DNA of 64,000 nucleotides, from assembly GCA_946414805.1 (NCBI GenBank), contig CAMKPZ010000003.1, positions 1 through 64,000 on the forward strand, read 5' to 3'. The stretch is from an uncultured Bacteroidales bacterium. GTDB lineage: Bacteria > Bacteroidota > Bacteroidia > Bacteroidales > Paludibacteraceae. Position 1 is the first letter of the stretch, and every line of letters starts with the position of its first letter. The position numbers and the translations under genes were made by a program. Below, piece by piece: positions 24,101 through 31,422 of the stretch. Below the pieces are notes generated by a model. It did not search any database. It was not told the origin of the DNA and saw only the letters and a program-made list of their open reading frames with translations.

Positions 24101-24653
24101 GCAGTCCGAGATACGGCTGGTCAAGAAGATCAAACCGAACTTCAAAGTGCTGGGTAAGAAAGTAGGCGCTAACATGAAAGCCCTCGCTGCGGCTATCAAT
24201 GCCATGTCGCAGGACGATATCGCCAAGATGGAAACCGAAGGTGCTTTTGACTTTCGACTTTCGACTTTTGACTACACAATAGTGCCCGAGGATGTCGAGA
24301 TCATTACGGAAGACATGCCCGGATGGCTCGTTTCCAACAATGGTATTCTCACCATCGCCTTGGATATCGAACTGACCGACGAACTGATCGAAGAAGGTGT
24401 TGCACGTGAGCTCATCAATCGTATTCAGAACCTCCGTAAATCCTCCGGCTTGGAGATCACCGATCGTATTGCTGTCGAGCTTGAGGATCGTCCCGAGATC
24501 CATAATGCCGTCCTCCATTGCGGCGACTATATCAAGAGTCAAGTGCTTGCTACCAGACTGGAACTCTCAAACAGCGAAGCGCTCAAACTCTCAAACAGCG
24601 AAGCGCTCAAGATGGACGGCTACACGGTAAATATCAACCTTAAAAAAGCATAA
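21183..24653 (+). CDS. ileS: Isoleucyl-tRNA synthetase
   Basis: A 1156-residue class I synthetase that charges tRNA-Ile. The HIGH-type motif is PPSANGMPGIHH (about residue 50), the editing domain spans roughly residues 180-420 (AWTTTPWTLPSNTAL), and GSKMSKRLGN (about residue 700) is the KMSKS loop. The anticodon-binding domain and a long C-terminal region follow. At about 1156 residues it is normal for the Bacteroidetes type. Five short repeat-derived segments sit in frame: near residues 214-224 (KPSNSFKLSNG), 260-273 (RPSSLSSEEGRGEV), 777-789 (EPSAVSLQPSAFS), 1021-1029 (DFRLSTFDY) and 1128-1143 (LSNSEALK twice). The gene must work, so all five are tolerated insertions or replacements in surface loops. 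Confidence 0.97.
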   Translation: MKHFNEYKQMNLPLLSREVLEQWEKEGLFEKSISTREGHPQFLFFEGPPSANGMPGIHHVMARTIKDTFCRFKTMQGYQVRRKAGWDTHGLPVELGVEKMLGIKKEDIGKKITVDEYNAACRREVMKYTKEWTNLTKQMGYWVDLDNPYITYDNKYIETLWYLLKELYKKGYMYKGYTIQPYSPMAGTGLASHELNQPGCYRDVKDLTCTALFKLKPSNSFKLSNGEAAYIIAWTTTPWTLPSNTALCVGPKIDYVAVKRPSSLSSEEGRGEVIILAEARLDAYRKELCGTDEEGNLLQPEIVWRGKGTDLVGLRYEQLFPWVKPIDYIKDTNTIIDRSADAFRVIPGDYVTTEDGTGIVHIAPTFGADDKKVADAAGVPGLYMLTRNCELRPMVDFSGKYWLTEELDERFVNGYVNRALYDPWAGQFVKNAYDRENFWTNDKYDEAKALKAENLDLRLCMFMKQNGLVFKTEKHVHNYPHCWRTDTPIIYYPLDSWFIRSTKARDEMIALNKTINWQPESTGTGRFGKWLENLNDWNLSRSRYWGTPLPIWRTEDGKEEICIGSIAELFDEIDKSVKAGFMTANPWPNHKPGDYSKANYDPSVIDLHRPYVDSIILVSPSGKPMKRDLDLIDVWFDSGAMPYAQNHYPFENADLPRTADFISEGVDQTRGWFFTLHAIHTMIEGKVAYKNVISNGLVLDKNGSKMSKRLGNAVDPFGALDTYGADPVRWYMLTNSSPWENLKFDPEGVEEVQRKFFGTLYNTYSFFALYANVDGWEPSAVSLQPSAFSEIDRWILSKLNSLVKEVTGAYEAYEPTKAGRAISDFVQDDLSNWYVRLNRKRFWGGEMNADKQAAYTTLYTCLKTIAQLMAPNAPFFADRLYRDLTGETVHLSTWPVADEALIDTTLERQMYLAQQATSMILSLRKRAEKNVRQPLQKAVIPTPDQETTDALLHVADLIKSEVNVKELVIVPAEQSEIRLVKKIKPNFKVLGKKVGANMKALAAAINAMSQDDIAKMETEGAFDFRLSTFDYTIVPEDVEIITEDMPGWLVSNNGILTIALDIELTDELIEEGVARELINRIQNLRKSSGLEITDRIAVELEDRPEIHNAVLHCGDYIKSQVLATRLELSNSEALKLSNSEALKMDGYTVNINLKKA
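21967..21999 (+). repeat. Palindromic G/C-rich insert inside ileS
   Basis: CCCTCT (21970-21975) pairs with AGAGGG (21983-21988), and GGGGAGAGG follows. It resembles the element at 48823-48852. In frame it encodes PSSLSSEEGRGEV. Confidence 0.6.
23514..23548 (+). repeat. Five 7-base units inside ileS
   Basis: CCTTCAG and CCGTCAG alternate twice, then CTTTCAG. The related GCCGTCAGCCGTCACC occurs between genes at about 58187-58202. Confidence 0.75.
24244..24271 (+). repeat. Four 7-base units inside ileS
   Basis: CTTTTGA, CTTTCGA, CTTTCGA, CTTTTGA; same family as the ksgA array at 9310-9337 but in the opposite gene orientation. Confidence 0.75.
24564..24611 (+). repeat. Two 24-base units at the ileS C-terminus
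   Basis: Two nearly identical 24-base units (24564-24587, 24588-24611) each encode LSNSEALK. They share the CTCAAAC..GCGAAGC core with the repeats at 27239-27310 and 58040-58080. Confidence 0.8.
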
Positions 24654-24656
24654 GTT

Positions 24657-25142
24657 ATGTTCAAACTATTTCAAACAGTCCGCAGGGGTCAAACCTCCAA
24701 ACTGCTGCTTCTTGCCGTACTCGGCGTAGCATTGGCGAGTTGTTCTATGATCGGAGGGGAGGGGAATGATCCCGAATACCGCCTTTCTGATCTGCAGGGA
24801 CTTTGGCAAGAGGATAACACGGAGCACTATGTCCGTTTTACCACCGAAAACTCCGATGAAACCGGCTATTTGTACGGTCGTGAGTGGGACGAAGCGGAGG
24901 ATGTCTTTGAGCAGGATCTGCTCGACTCGTGGAACAAGAACGGCGTGCGCGGAAACGGCTGGTTCAAGTATCAGTTGGAAACCAAAGGAGACCTGCACGA
25001 GATTCATTTGATGGATAACGTAGGCGCAGAGATTCCAAAGGAATATATCGTTTCCAAACTCACTTCCACACAACTGGAGTATTACGAGAAAGATCATAAA
25101 TCCATCAAGTTCTATTTCACCAAAATGGTTGAGACGAAATGA
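24657..25142 (+). CDS. Small lipoprotein of unknown function
   Basis: The 161-residue protein has a lipoprotein signal after a short basic extension (KLLLLAVLGVALASC, Cys at about residue 29). The mature part is beta-rich (LQGLWQEDNTEHYVRFTTEN, DLHEIHLMDNVGAEIPKEYI, IKFYFTKM) and looks lipocalin-like, a pattern common in Bacteroidales cell-surface lipoproteins. It starts three bases after ileS and overlaps the next gene by four bases, so it belongs to a three-gene run with ileS and the AsmA-like gene. Function not known. Confidence 0.7.
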   Translation: MFKLFQTVRRGQTSKLLLLAVLGVALASCSMIGGEGNDPEYRLSDLQGLWQEDNTEHYVRFTTENSDETGYLYGREWDEAEDVFEQDLLDSWNKNGVRGNGWFKYQLETKGDLHEIHLMDNVGAEIPKEYIVSKLTSTQLEYYEKDHKSIKFYFTKMVETK

Positions 25143-28126
25143 AAAAAGCGCTCAAAATAATTGGCTGGACGGTCTTTGGTCTCTTGGCGGTCGTGGTGAT
25201 TGCGGTCGGTATTGCCTGCTATGTGATCTTCACGCCGGCGAGACTGACTGCTGTCGCGCATAAGGCGGCGGATCAGTTTATCGCTGCCGAATATCAGATC
25301 GGAGAAGCGGAACTGACTTTCTTCTCAACTTTCCCGCGTATGGGACTGCGGGCGAACGGACTGCTGATCCTCAATCCCGTGGAAGGAGCGCAGAACGATA
25401 CCGTCGTTTCGGCTTCTGCCCTGACCGCTACAGTCGATGTCATGGAGTTTCTCAATCGCAAGAATCTCCATGTGCACGAACTGGGACTGAGCGACGCGTT
25501 TGTCAATTTCTATATCGCGCCCGATGGAACCACCAATCTCTCCGATGTCTTCATCACTTCGCCGGACACAACGGAGGAAGACACTTCTGCCTTTGCTCTG
25601 CCTTTTAACGAACTGAAGGTGGACGGGCTGAGGCTGCAGGCACGGCAGATCACTTTTCTCGATGAAAAGGACACTATCGCCGCTTCGCTTGGCAAAACAG
25701 AACTGGCGGCTATGGCGAATAGTTGGGATGATATCTTCCTCTCGCTGAATGCCCACGATGTCTGCGCGGAGATGAAGGGAGAGAACTACGCCGACTCGCT
25801 TTCGTTGAGACTGAATGCACCCATGGCGGTCAATCTGGACTCCATGCACTTCGCTTTCCGGCGTGCCGAACTGGCGGTTAATGACTATGCGCTCGTGATC
25901 GGTGGAGAAGCAGATATCCTCGATTCCATCGGAATAAATATGGGAATTGCTACGAAGAATAAATGGCAGATCAAACCCCTCTTGGCGCTTGTGCCGGATC
26001 GCTTCACCTCATCTCTCAAAGATCTGGATGTGGATGGAGAGGCATCGCTGGATGCAACGATCGAAGGTGTCTATAGCGAAAATCATATGCCGCGTGTACA
26101 GGCGCATCTGACCCTTGAGGACGGAAAAGGCGCATACAAACCCCTTCCTTACACCCTTCGCGATGTTGTGCTGGATGCCACAGCCGACATCCGTCTGAAT
26201 GAAGGAGAGACCAGCAATGTGGAGATCCATAAACTGAAGGCTGCTACCCGTCATTCTCAATTCTCCATGCTCAATGCCCGAATAAACGATCTCATGGGAG
26301 CAATGAAGCTCAATCTGCCGCTTCAGATCGATGCCAACCTGCCGGACTTCGCCTATTTTCTGCCGGACTCGATGGAGCTGACCGGACGAACCAAAGGTAC
26401 GGCGAACGTGAATATAGCGCTCGATGATCTCACTCAGATGCGGCTCCGGAAAGGAAAAATAACTGCCGACCTCAATCTGACCGACATCCATTATGCGATG
26501 GATTCGATGATAGCGGATCTGCCGTCCACTCGCGCACGCATCTGCATCCCGAATACCAATCCTTCCAAACCGAAGGTCAATTGGGCACGCATCGATCTGG
26601 ATGCCAAACAGCTGGATTTCTCGATGGATACGACGGTTTCTGCTGCTTTAGGTGCTTCTACTGTACGTATTGAGGTGAGCGATATTCTCAATAAGGAACA
26701 GGATTATTACGCTTCCGTCGCTTCGGAACGGGTACGCGGTTCTTTTGAGGATATACAGGCGGATCTCAGGAAAGCGGACTTGAGCGCGCATGTGGTAGGA
26801 GGCAAACGACTGAGTGCCGCCCTGCGAACCGATGCGCTGGATGCACAGATGGGTAACGAACTCATTGCCAAAACCGGTTCCCTTTCCCTCGAAGCGGCAG
26901 CGCGGTATAAAGCGGATGAAAAGAACCTCTTCCTGCAATGGAACCCGCGCCTGAAGATCAACCTCAAGCAGGGACAACTCACCATGCCGGAGAGACTGCC
27001 GGAGACGGTTTTCATCCCTTCTATCGAGTTCGCCTATTCGAACCGCGAGATGAACATTGAGAACTCGCGCATCGAACTTGGGCACTCGGATCTGAACCTC
27101 CGCGGAAACGTACGTAATATAGGCCGTTGGTTCCGCCATGACACGATCCTCATCGGCGAACTGGATGTCGTCTCCGACCACTGTGATGCCAACCAGCTCT
27201 TGGCGTGGTTCTCCGCCGACGAAGGCAGCGAGGAGGAAAACCCTCAAACCGGCGAAACCTCAAACTCTCAAACAAGCGAAGCTTCAAACCCTCAAACGGG
27301 CGAAGCCGGTCTCAAGGAGCCCTTTCTGGTTCCTACCGATGTTGACTTGGCGCTTAACACCCATATCCGTGAGATTGAGATCTTCAACCAGGTAGCGAAA
27401 GATCTCAAGGGCGGTATCTTCATTCAGGACGGAAACCTGATCCTCGATGAGGTGGGTTTCATCTGCCGTGCGGCTAAACTGCAACTCACCGCCATGTACC
27501 GCTCTCCCAGACGCAACCACCTCTATCTTGGGTTCGACTACCATATGATCGATGTCGATATAGACGAACTGCTTACGATGATCCCTAACCTCGAGCAGAT
27601 GGTGCCGATGCTCAGTTCCTTCAAAGGAGCGGCGGAGTTCCACCTCGCGGCGGAGACCTATCTCAATAGTCAGTACCAGCCTAAGATGTCTACGCTCCGT
27701 GGCGCCGCAGCGCTGACGGCACAAGATCTTGTGGTGCTCGACGGTGAGACTTTCGATAAGATATCCAAACTGCTGCTCTTCAAGAAAAAAACAGAGAACA
27801 GGATCGACTCGCTCAATGCCGAGATCACGGTCTATAAGAACGAGATCGATGTCTATCCGCTTTGTGTACAGATGGATAACTACATGGTCGCACTCGGCGG
27901 ACGGCATAATACGAACATGACTTTCGATTACGATATCAATGTCCTCAGTCCTATCTATCTCGGTGTGAACGTGAGCGGTAATATCGATGATCTGAAGATC
28001 AAACTCGCCAAGTGTAAGTTCGCCCAGGATTTCCGTCCGCATTGGTATCAGAAGGCAGACACCCAGTCCCGCGAACTCCGCGAACGCATCAAGCGCTCCA
28101 TGGAGAAAAACCTACGCATCAAATAG
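25139..28126 (+). CDS. AsmA-like inner membrane protein
   Basis: The 995-residue protein has one N-terminal membrane helix (IIGWTVFGLLAVVVIAVGIA) followed by a long periplasmic beta-rich repeat domain and the AsmA C-terminal pattern (FDYDINVLSPIYLGVNVSGN, then IDDLKIKLAKCKF). AsmA/TamB-type proteins form hydrophobic grooves that carry phospholipid toward the outer membrane. Length is typical for Bacteroidetes. Between residues 701 and 724 a run of three 8-residue repeats (NPQTGETS, NSQTSEAS, NPQTGEAG) replaces a linker. The ATG overlaps the lipoprotein stop (ATGA). Confidence 0.8.
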   Translation: MKKALKIIGWTVFGLLAVVVIAVGIACYVIFTPARLTAVAHKAADQFIAAEYQIGEAELTFFSTFPRMGLRANGLLILNPVEGAQNDTVVSASALTATVDVMEFLNRKNLHVHELGLSDAFVNFYIAPDGTTNLSDVFITSPDTTEEDTSAFALPFNELKVDGLRLQARQITFLDEKDTIAASLGKTELAAMANSWDDIFLSLNAHDVCAEMKGENYADSLSLRLNAPMAVNLDSMHFAFRRAELAVNDYALVIGGEADILDSIGINMGIATKNKWQIKPLLALVPDRFTSSLKDLDVDGEASLDATIEGVYSENHMPRVQAHLTLEDGKGAYKPLPYTLRDVVLDATADIRLNEGETSNVEIHKLKAATRHSQFSMLNARINDLMGAMKLNLPLQIDANLPDFAYFLPDSMELTGRTKGTANVNIALDDLTQMRLRKGKITADLNLTDIHYAMDSMIADLPSTRARICIPNTNPSKPKVNWARIDLDAKQLDFSMDTTVSAALGASTVRIEVSDILNKEQDYYASVASERVRGSFEDIQADLRKADLSAHVVGGKRLSAALRTDALDAQMGNELIAKTGSLSLEAAARYKADEKNLFLQWNPRLKINLKQGQLTMPERLPETVFIPSIEFAYSNREMNIENSRIELGHSDLNLRGNVRNIGRWFRHDTILIGELDVVSDHCDANQLLAWFSADEGSEEENPQTGETSNSQTSEASNPQTGEAGLKEPFLVPTDVDLALNTHIREIEIFNQVAKDLKGGIFIQDGNLILDEVGFICRAAKLQLTAMYRSPRRNHLYLGFDYHMIDVDIDELLTMIPNLEQMVPMLSSFKGAAEFHLAAETYLNSQYQPKMSTLRGAAALTAQDLVVLDGETFDKISKLLLFKKKTENRIDSLNAEITVYKNEIDVYPLCVQMDNYMVALGGRHNTNMTFDYDINVLSPIYLGVNVSGNIDDLKIKLAKCKFAQDFRPHWYQKADTQSRELRERIKRSMEKNLRIK
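27239..27310 (+). repeat. Three 24-base units inside the AsmA-like gene
   Basis: Units at 27239-27262, 27263-27286 and 27287-27310 share the CCTCAAAC..GCGAAGC core and keep the frame. Confidence 0.8.
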
Positions 28127-28197
28127 ACCTTGGATCTTTGTGCCTGCAAGAGTCGCGTCTGTGTGTTTGTTCTTGTTGCCGAGAACGCACACAAAAA

Positions 28198-28226
28198 AAC
28201 GGCAGCCTTTCGGTTGCCGTTCTTTC
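28198..28226. terminator. Bidirectional intrinsic terminator
   Basis: AACGGCAGCC at 28198-28207 pairs with GGTTGCCGTT at 28212-28221 around a TTTC loop. On the plus strand TCTTTC follows; on the minus strand seven T follow, ending the hsp20 transcript. Confidence 0.85.
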
Positions 28227-28235
28227 TGATTTCTG

Positions 28236-28279
28236 ACAGCTGACAGCTGACAGCTGATGGCTGACAGCTGACAGCTGAA
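28236..28279 (+). repeat. Six-unit TGACAGC-type tandem repeat
   Basis: TGACAGC repeats with one TGATGGC variant fill the spacer between the terminator and the hsp20 stop. Each CAGCTG step is also palindromic. Confidence 0.75.
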
Positions 28280-28282
28280 CGC

Positions 28283-28711
28283 CTACTTGATCTCAATCTG
28301 TTTCGTCGTCTTGCCGACTACTTTCTGTAGTTTCGGCAGTTCGATAGTCAGAATACCGTCTTCTACCTTGGCGTTGATTTCTTCTTCGTTCACATCATCC
28401 GGCAGACTGTATTTCTGCTCGTAGTTGGTGTACGAGAACTCGCGGCGCAGATAGTGCGAGTGTTTGTCTTCCTCTTTGTGCTCGAACTTGTTCTCGATGG
28501 CTACGCACAGGTTGTGGTCTTCGTCGATATGAACGCGGCAGTAGTCTTTCTTTACGCCCGGCGCTGCCAGTTCAACGATATACGCTTTCTCGGTTTCTTT
28601 GACGTTAACCGACGGAGCGGTTGTACTTACGGTGTTCATCAGATCCGAGTTCAGAAACTCATCAAATACTGTTGGGAACCAACTGTTTCTACGATACATT
28701 GCAGGTGTCAT
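28283..28711 (-). CDS. Hsp20 small heat-shock protein
   Basis: A 142-residue alpha-crystallin-domain chaperone that binds unfolding proteins in large cytoplasmic oligomers. The N-terminal MTPAMYRRNSWFPTVFDEFL and the core (VNVKETEKAYIVELAAPG, FEHKEEDKHSHYLRREFSYT, INAKVEDGILTIELPK) are standard, ending with the usual KQIEIK tail. No CIRCE-type repeat and no consensus Bacteroidetes promoter is evident in the first 150 bases upstream, so regulation may use another signal. Confidence 0.93.
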   Translation of the reverse strand: MTPAMYRRNSWFPTVFDEFLNSDLMNTVSTTAPSVNVKETEKAYIVELAAPGVKKDYCRVHIDEDHNLCVAIENKFEHKEEDKHSHYLRREFSYTNYEQKYSLPDDVNEEEINAKVEDGILTIELPKLQKVVGKTTKQIEIK

Positions 28712-29426
28712 AATTCAATCTCCTAAATTTGCGGGCTTCGTCATCTTGTTTGATTCCGAAAACCCAGGTTAAACAATCTTGCGTTGTTTGCGGTCTGTAG
28801 GAGTAGTTGCTGCTTTGCAGTAGTCTGCTTGCTTTAGCAGGTCGCTTTTAAACGTTTTCACCCTGAATATTGCAATCTCCGTGCCAACCCCTCCATCCCT
28901 GCCAAATTGTCCACTTTCGTGCCAAATTGTCCATCTTTGCCCCCTCCGTCCTCTTTGCCCCCTCCGTCCTCCCTTCTCTCCTCCTGTCCAGCCCTCGCGG
29001 CTGTTTCCGCGAGTCTCCTTTCTTGGTAGTTTCAGGGCGATTGTATCGCCCGCCCTTTCCTGTCCTCTCTCCTTCCCTCCGTCCTCCCATGCTCCCTCCT
29101 GTCTAGCTCTCGCGGCTGTTTCCGCGAGTCTCCTTTCTTGGTAGTTTCAGGGCGATTGTATCGCCCGCCCTTTCCTGCCCTCTCTCCTTCCCTCCGTCCT
29201 CTTTGCCCCATCCTTCATCGCCTGTCCTCCCTCTCCTGTCCAGCCCTCGCGGCTGTTTCCGCGAGCCCCCGTATCCGCCCCCTCCCATGCTCCCGTCGGT
29301 CCTGCTCTCGCGGCTAGTACCGCGAGCCCTGCTTCCCCTGCCCACCGGTCCTGTGTTCGTGCTCTCCGAGCGCGATCCCCTGTATCCGCCTTCCTTCCCT
29401 GATTTTTCCAAAAAGCGCCCCTCCCC
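28712..29426. other. Pyrimidine-rich non-coding region with repeated hairpins
   Basis: 28712-28860 is ordinary spacer. From 28860 to about 29425 the plus strand is almost all C and T, apart from two hairpin families. Family 1 is CTCGCGG-N6-CCGCGAG at 28994-29013, 29109-29128, 29246-29265 and 29307-29326, with a variable six-base loop. Family 2 is GGGCGA-TTGTA-TCGCCC at 29035-29051 and 29150-29166. The segments between are near copies of one another (about 115 bases from 28994 and from 29109). No believable gene is present: open frames exist in several phases only because stop codons are rare in such sequence. It could be a decayed repeat array or a structured RNA locus. Confidence 0.7.
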
Positions 29427-29458
29427 CTTGCATATGCCAAAAAATTGTTGTACCTTTG
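29427..29458 (+). promoter_or_regulatory. Bacteroidetes promoter for the 29613 gene
   Basis: CTTG 29427-29430 and TACCTTTG 29451-29458. Confidence 0.75.
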
Positions 29459-29500
29459 CACCCGATTAGCCTCCACTGTCGTACTATCCACGTAAATCAC

Positions 29501-29544
29501 ACGGAGGATTTACGGAGGATATACGGAGGATATACGGACGATTA
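29501..29544 (+). repeat. Four tandem 11-base repeats (locus B)
   Basis: Units at 29501-29511, 29512-29522, 29523-29533 and 29534-29544 share the consensus ACGGAGGATWT; the last is ACGGACGATTA. They lie 42 bases after the -7 box and 69 before the ATG. Confidence 0.85.
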
Positions 29545-29612
29545 AGCCACTCAGAAGCAGAGAACAAGCATAGAACATACTCATTGAAAAAATAACTAAA
29601 TAAGACAAAAAA

Positions 29613-29972
29613 ATGGCACATGTAGAAACTAATGTCGCTATCGACTCCTTTCAAGGCAAGTTCAAACGCGACGATCGGATCGTTTATCGCACCCGCAACG
29701 GCAAAACGCACGCTTATGCGTTTGACAACCCTTTCCGTGGCACGGCATCGGAAGAACAGGCACAGACCCGTTCCACCTTCGGCGAGGCGGTCAGACAGGC
29801 GTCTGTCATTCTGAAAGACCCCGCCCTTCGTGCCGAGTGGGAAAAGCGTTACGCCGCCTACCGCAAGCATTTCCGCCGCCATGCCCCGACGCCCCAGAAC
29901 CCCAAGCCGAACAACCATTTCTGTTCCACTCTCCGCGGCTTCATCATCTCCACCCTGAAGGCAGGGGAATAA
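29613..29972 (+). CDS. Small basic protein, paralogue of the 1384 gene
   Basis: A 119-residue Arg/Lys/Ala-rich protein with no signal peptide or membrane helix. STFGEAVRQASVILKDPALR and AAYRKHFRRHAP align with the 1384 product, as does the general order of an N-terminal QGKF region and a C-terminal GFIISTL. No named domain. Like its paralogue it stands alone behind a consensus promoter and four 11-base leader repeats of another sequence. Because the leader design follows the gene family at two distant sites, the leader and the gene may form one functional or mobile unit. Function unknown. Confidence 0.7.
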   Translation: MAHVETNVAIDSFQGKFKRDDRIVYRTRNGKTHAYAFDNPFRGTASEEQAQTRSTFGEAVRQASVILKDPALRAEWEKRYAAYRKHFRRHAPTPQNPKPNNHFCSTLRGFIISTLKAGE

Positions 29973-30005
29973 AGAACATACAGCCTGCGTTTTTCTCAAA
30001 ACATA

Positions 30006-30091
30006 CAGCCTGCGTCTTTTTTCCAAAGCAGCCTGCCCGCGTCTTTTCTCCATAGTATCGACCATGCATGGGCGATAAAAGACGCAGGCTG
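30006..30091 (+). terminator. Long inverted repeat after the 29613 gene
   Basis: CAGCCTGCGTCTTTT at 30006-30020 is perfectly repeated in inverse at 30077-30091. Two more direct copies of the core precede or interrupt the arm (29981-29994 and about 30030-30046), each ending in T runs. It could act as a terminator before the defence island, but the direct copies suggest a repeat element too. Confidence 0.45.
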
Positions 30092-30144
30092 CCAAACCTC
30101 ACCCCGCCTGCGAACCGAAAATCCCATCCCAAAATGCAAATAAA

Positions 30145-30176
30145 TTTGCATATATCAAAAAAAAGTTGTATCTTTG
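30145..30176 (+). promoter_or_regulatory. Bacteroidetes promoter for the defence island
   Basis: TTTG 30145-30148 and TATCTTTG 30169-30176, 27 bases before the first ATG of the methyltransferase gene. No other consensus promoter is visible until 46232, so most of the island may depend on it. Confidence 0.75.
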
Positions 30177-30202
30177 CAGCCAAATTTATAAAATGAGGAA
30201 GA

Positions 30203-31420
30203 ATGCCTAAAAAACGCCAATATACGGTTATTGATCTTTTCGCCGGATGCGGAGGCTTGTCGCTCGGTCTGTATCTGGCTGGATGGCAGGGACTTTTTGC
30301 CATCGAAAAGAACGCTTTTGCCTTTGAGACATTGAAACACAACCTCATCGACAACAAGAAACATTTCGATTGGCCGGATTGGCTGCCACAAACGCACCAT
30401 GACATCAACGAGGTGCTGAATAACTACGCGGAACAACTGAAAAACTTGCGCGGCACGGTCGATTTAGTGGCGGGCGGCCCGCCCTGCCAAGGATTCTCAA
30501 TGGCTGGGCAACGCATAGAGGATGACATCCGCAATCAGTTGGTGTTCTCCTATATCCGTTTCATCGATTATGTCCGCCCTAAGATAATTCTCTTTGAGAA
30601 TGTGAAAGGTTTCACGTATGCTTTCGACAAGAAGAAAAACAGCGACGCAGAGCCTTATTCGCAAAAGGTCATCCGCGAGTTGAAGAAACTCAATTATAAT
30701 GTCAAAGACTTTGTTATCGATTTCTCTAAATACGGTGTACCGCAGCGCCGCAAGCGGTTTATTCTGGTGGGCATTCAGGACACTCTCGGCACTCCGGACA
30801 ACTTTGAGGAATTGCTGATGGCAAATCGGAATAAATTCCTTCAAAAGAAAGGTTTATTAGATTCTATAACTATCAAAGAAGCCATTTCTGATTTACTGCA
30901 AGCTAACGGAGAATACCCCACCCCTGATAGAAAAGGATTTATGTCCGGGCTATATGGTAATGATGAATTAACGCCATACGAAATACTGATGCGTGGAGAT
31001 TATCCAACAACTCATACCGTTCCGGATAGCCATAGTTTCGCTCACCATACAGAAGAAAAACGCGCTTGTTATAAACGCTTATTGAAGGAATATCCGACTC
31101 GCGGCAAACGCATAGATGGCAAGGCTCGTGAGCCATGGGGAATCCACCAACGCGGACTTACTGTCTTGAACCCCGATGACATTTCTCCAACGATAACTGG
31201 CCTTCCAGATGATTATTTACACTATCAGGAACCGCGTGTCATGACTGTACGAGAATGTGCAAGAATACAGTCATTCCCTGATTGGTATGAGATCAAAAAG
31301 AAATACACAACTGGAGGTAAAATGCGCAAACTTGAAGTACCGCGTTATTCGCAAATAGGAAACGCTATCCCTCCTCTCTTTGCTGAACAAGCAGGGAAAA
31401 TCTTAATGGCATATCTGTGA
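30203..31420 (+). CDS. DNA cytosine-5 methyltransferase 1
   Basis: A 405-residue C5 methyltransferase that transfers methyl from S-adenosylmethionine to a specific cytosine. Motif I is IDLFAGCGGLSLGLYLAGW, motif IV GGPPCQGFSMAGQR with the catalytic Cys, motif VI FENVKGF, motif VIII PQRRKRFILVGI and motif X SQIGNAIPPLFAEQ. The region between about residues 200 and 330 should hold the target-recognition domain. An ATG at 30193 stops after five codons, so 30203 is the start. Base composition drops sharply from G+C-rich to A+T-rich at about 30,800-30,840, inside the gene. The stop overlaps the possible GTG start of the next gene. It probably protects the host from the McrB/DUF2357 nuclease further along. 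Confidence 0.92.
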   Translation: MPKKRQYTVIDLFAGCGGLSLGLYLAGWQGLFAIEKNAFAFETLKHNLIDNKKHFDWPDWLPQTHHDINEVLNNYAEQLKNLRGTVDLVAGGPPCQGFSMAGQRIEDDIRNQLVFSYIRFIDYVRPKIILFENVKGFTYAFDKKKNSDAEPYSQKVIRELKKLNYNVKDFVIDFSKYGVPQRRKRFILVGIQDTLGTPDNFEELLMANRNKFLQKKGLLDSITIKEAISDLLQANGEYPTPDRKGFMSGLYGNDELTPYEILMRGDYPTTHTVPDSHSFAHHTEEKRACYKRLLKEYPTRGKRIDGKAREPWGIHQRGLTVLNPDDISPTITGLPDDYLHYQEPRVMTVRECARIQSFPDWYEIKKKYTTGGKMRKLEVPRYSQIGNAIPPLFAEQAGKILMAYL

Positions 31421-31422
31421 TT

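Noticed and set aside
28870..29469. Several Pro/Ser-rich open frames on both strands in the C/T-rich region
   Set aside because: Open in many phases because stop codons are rare in such sequence; low-complexity proteins, no start signals.
29501..29544. CRISPR-like array
   Set aside because: Units are 11 bases and contiguous, without spacers; no cas genes are present.
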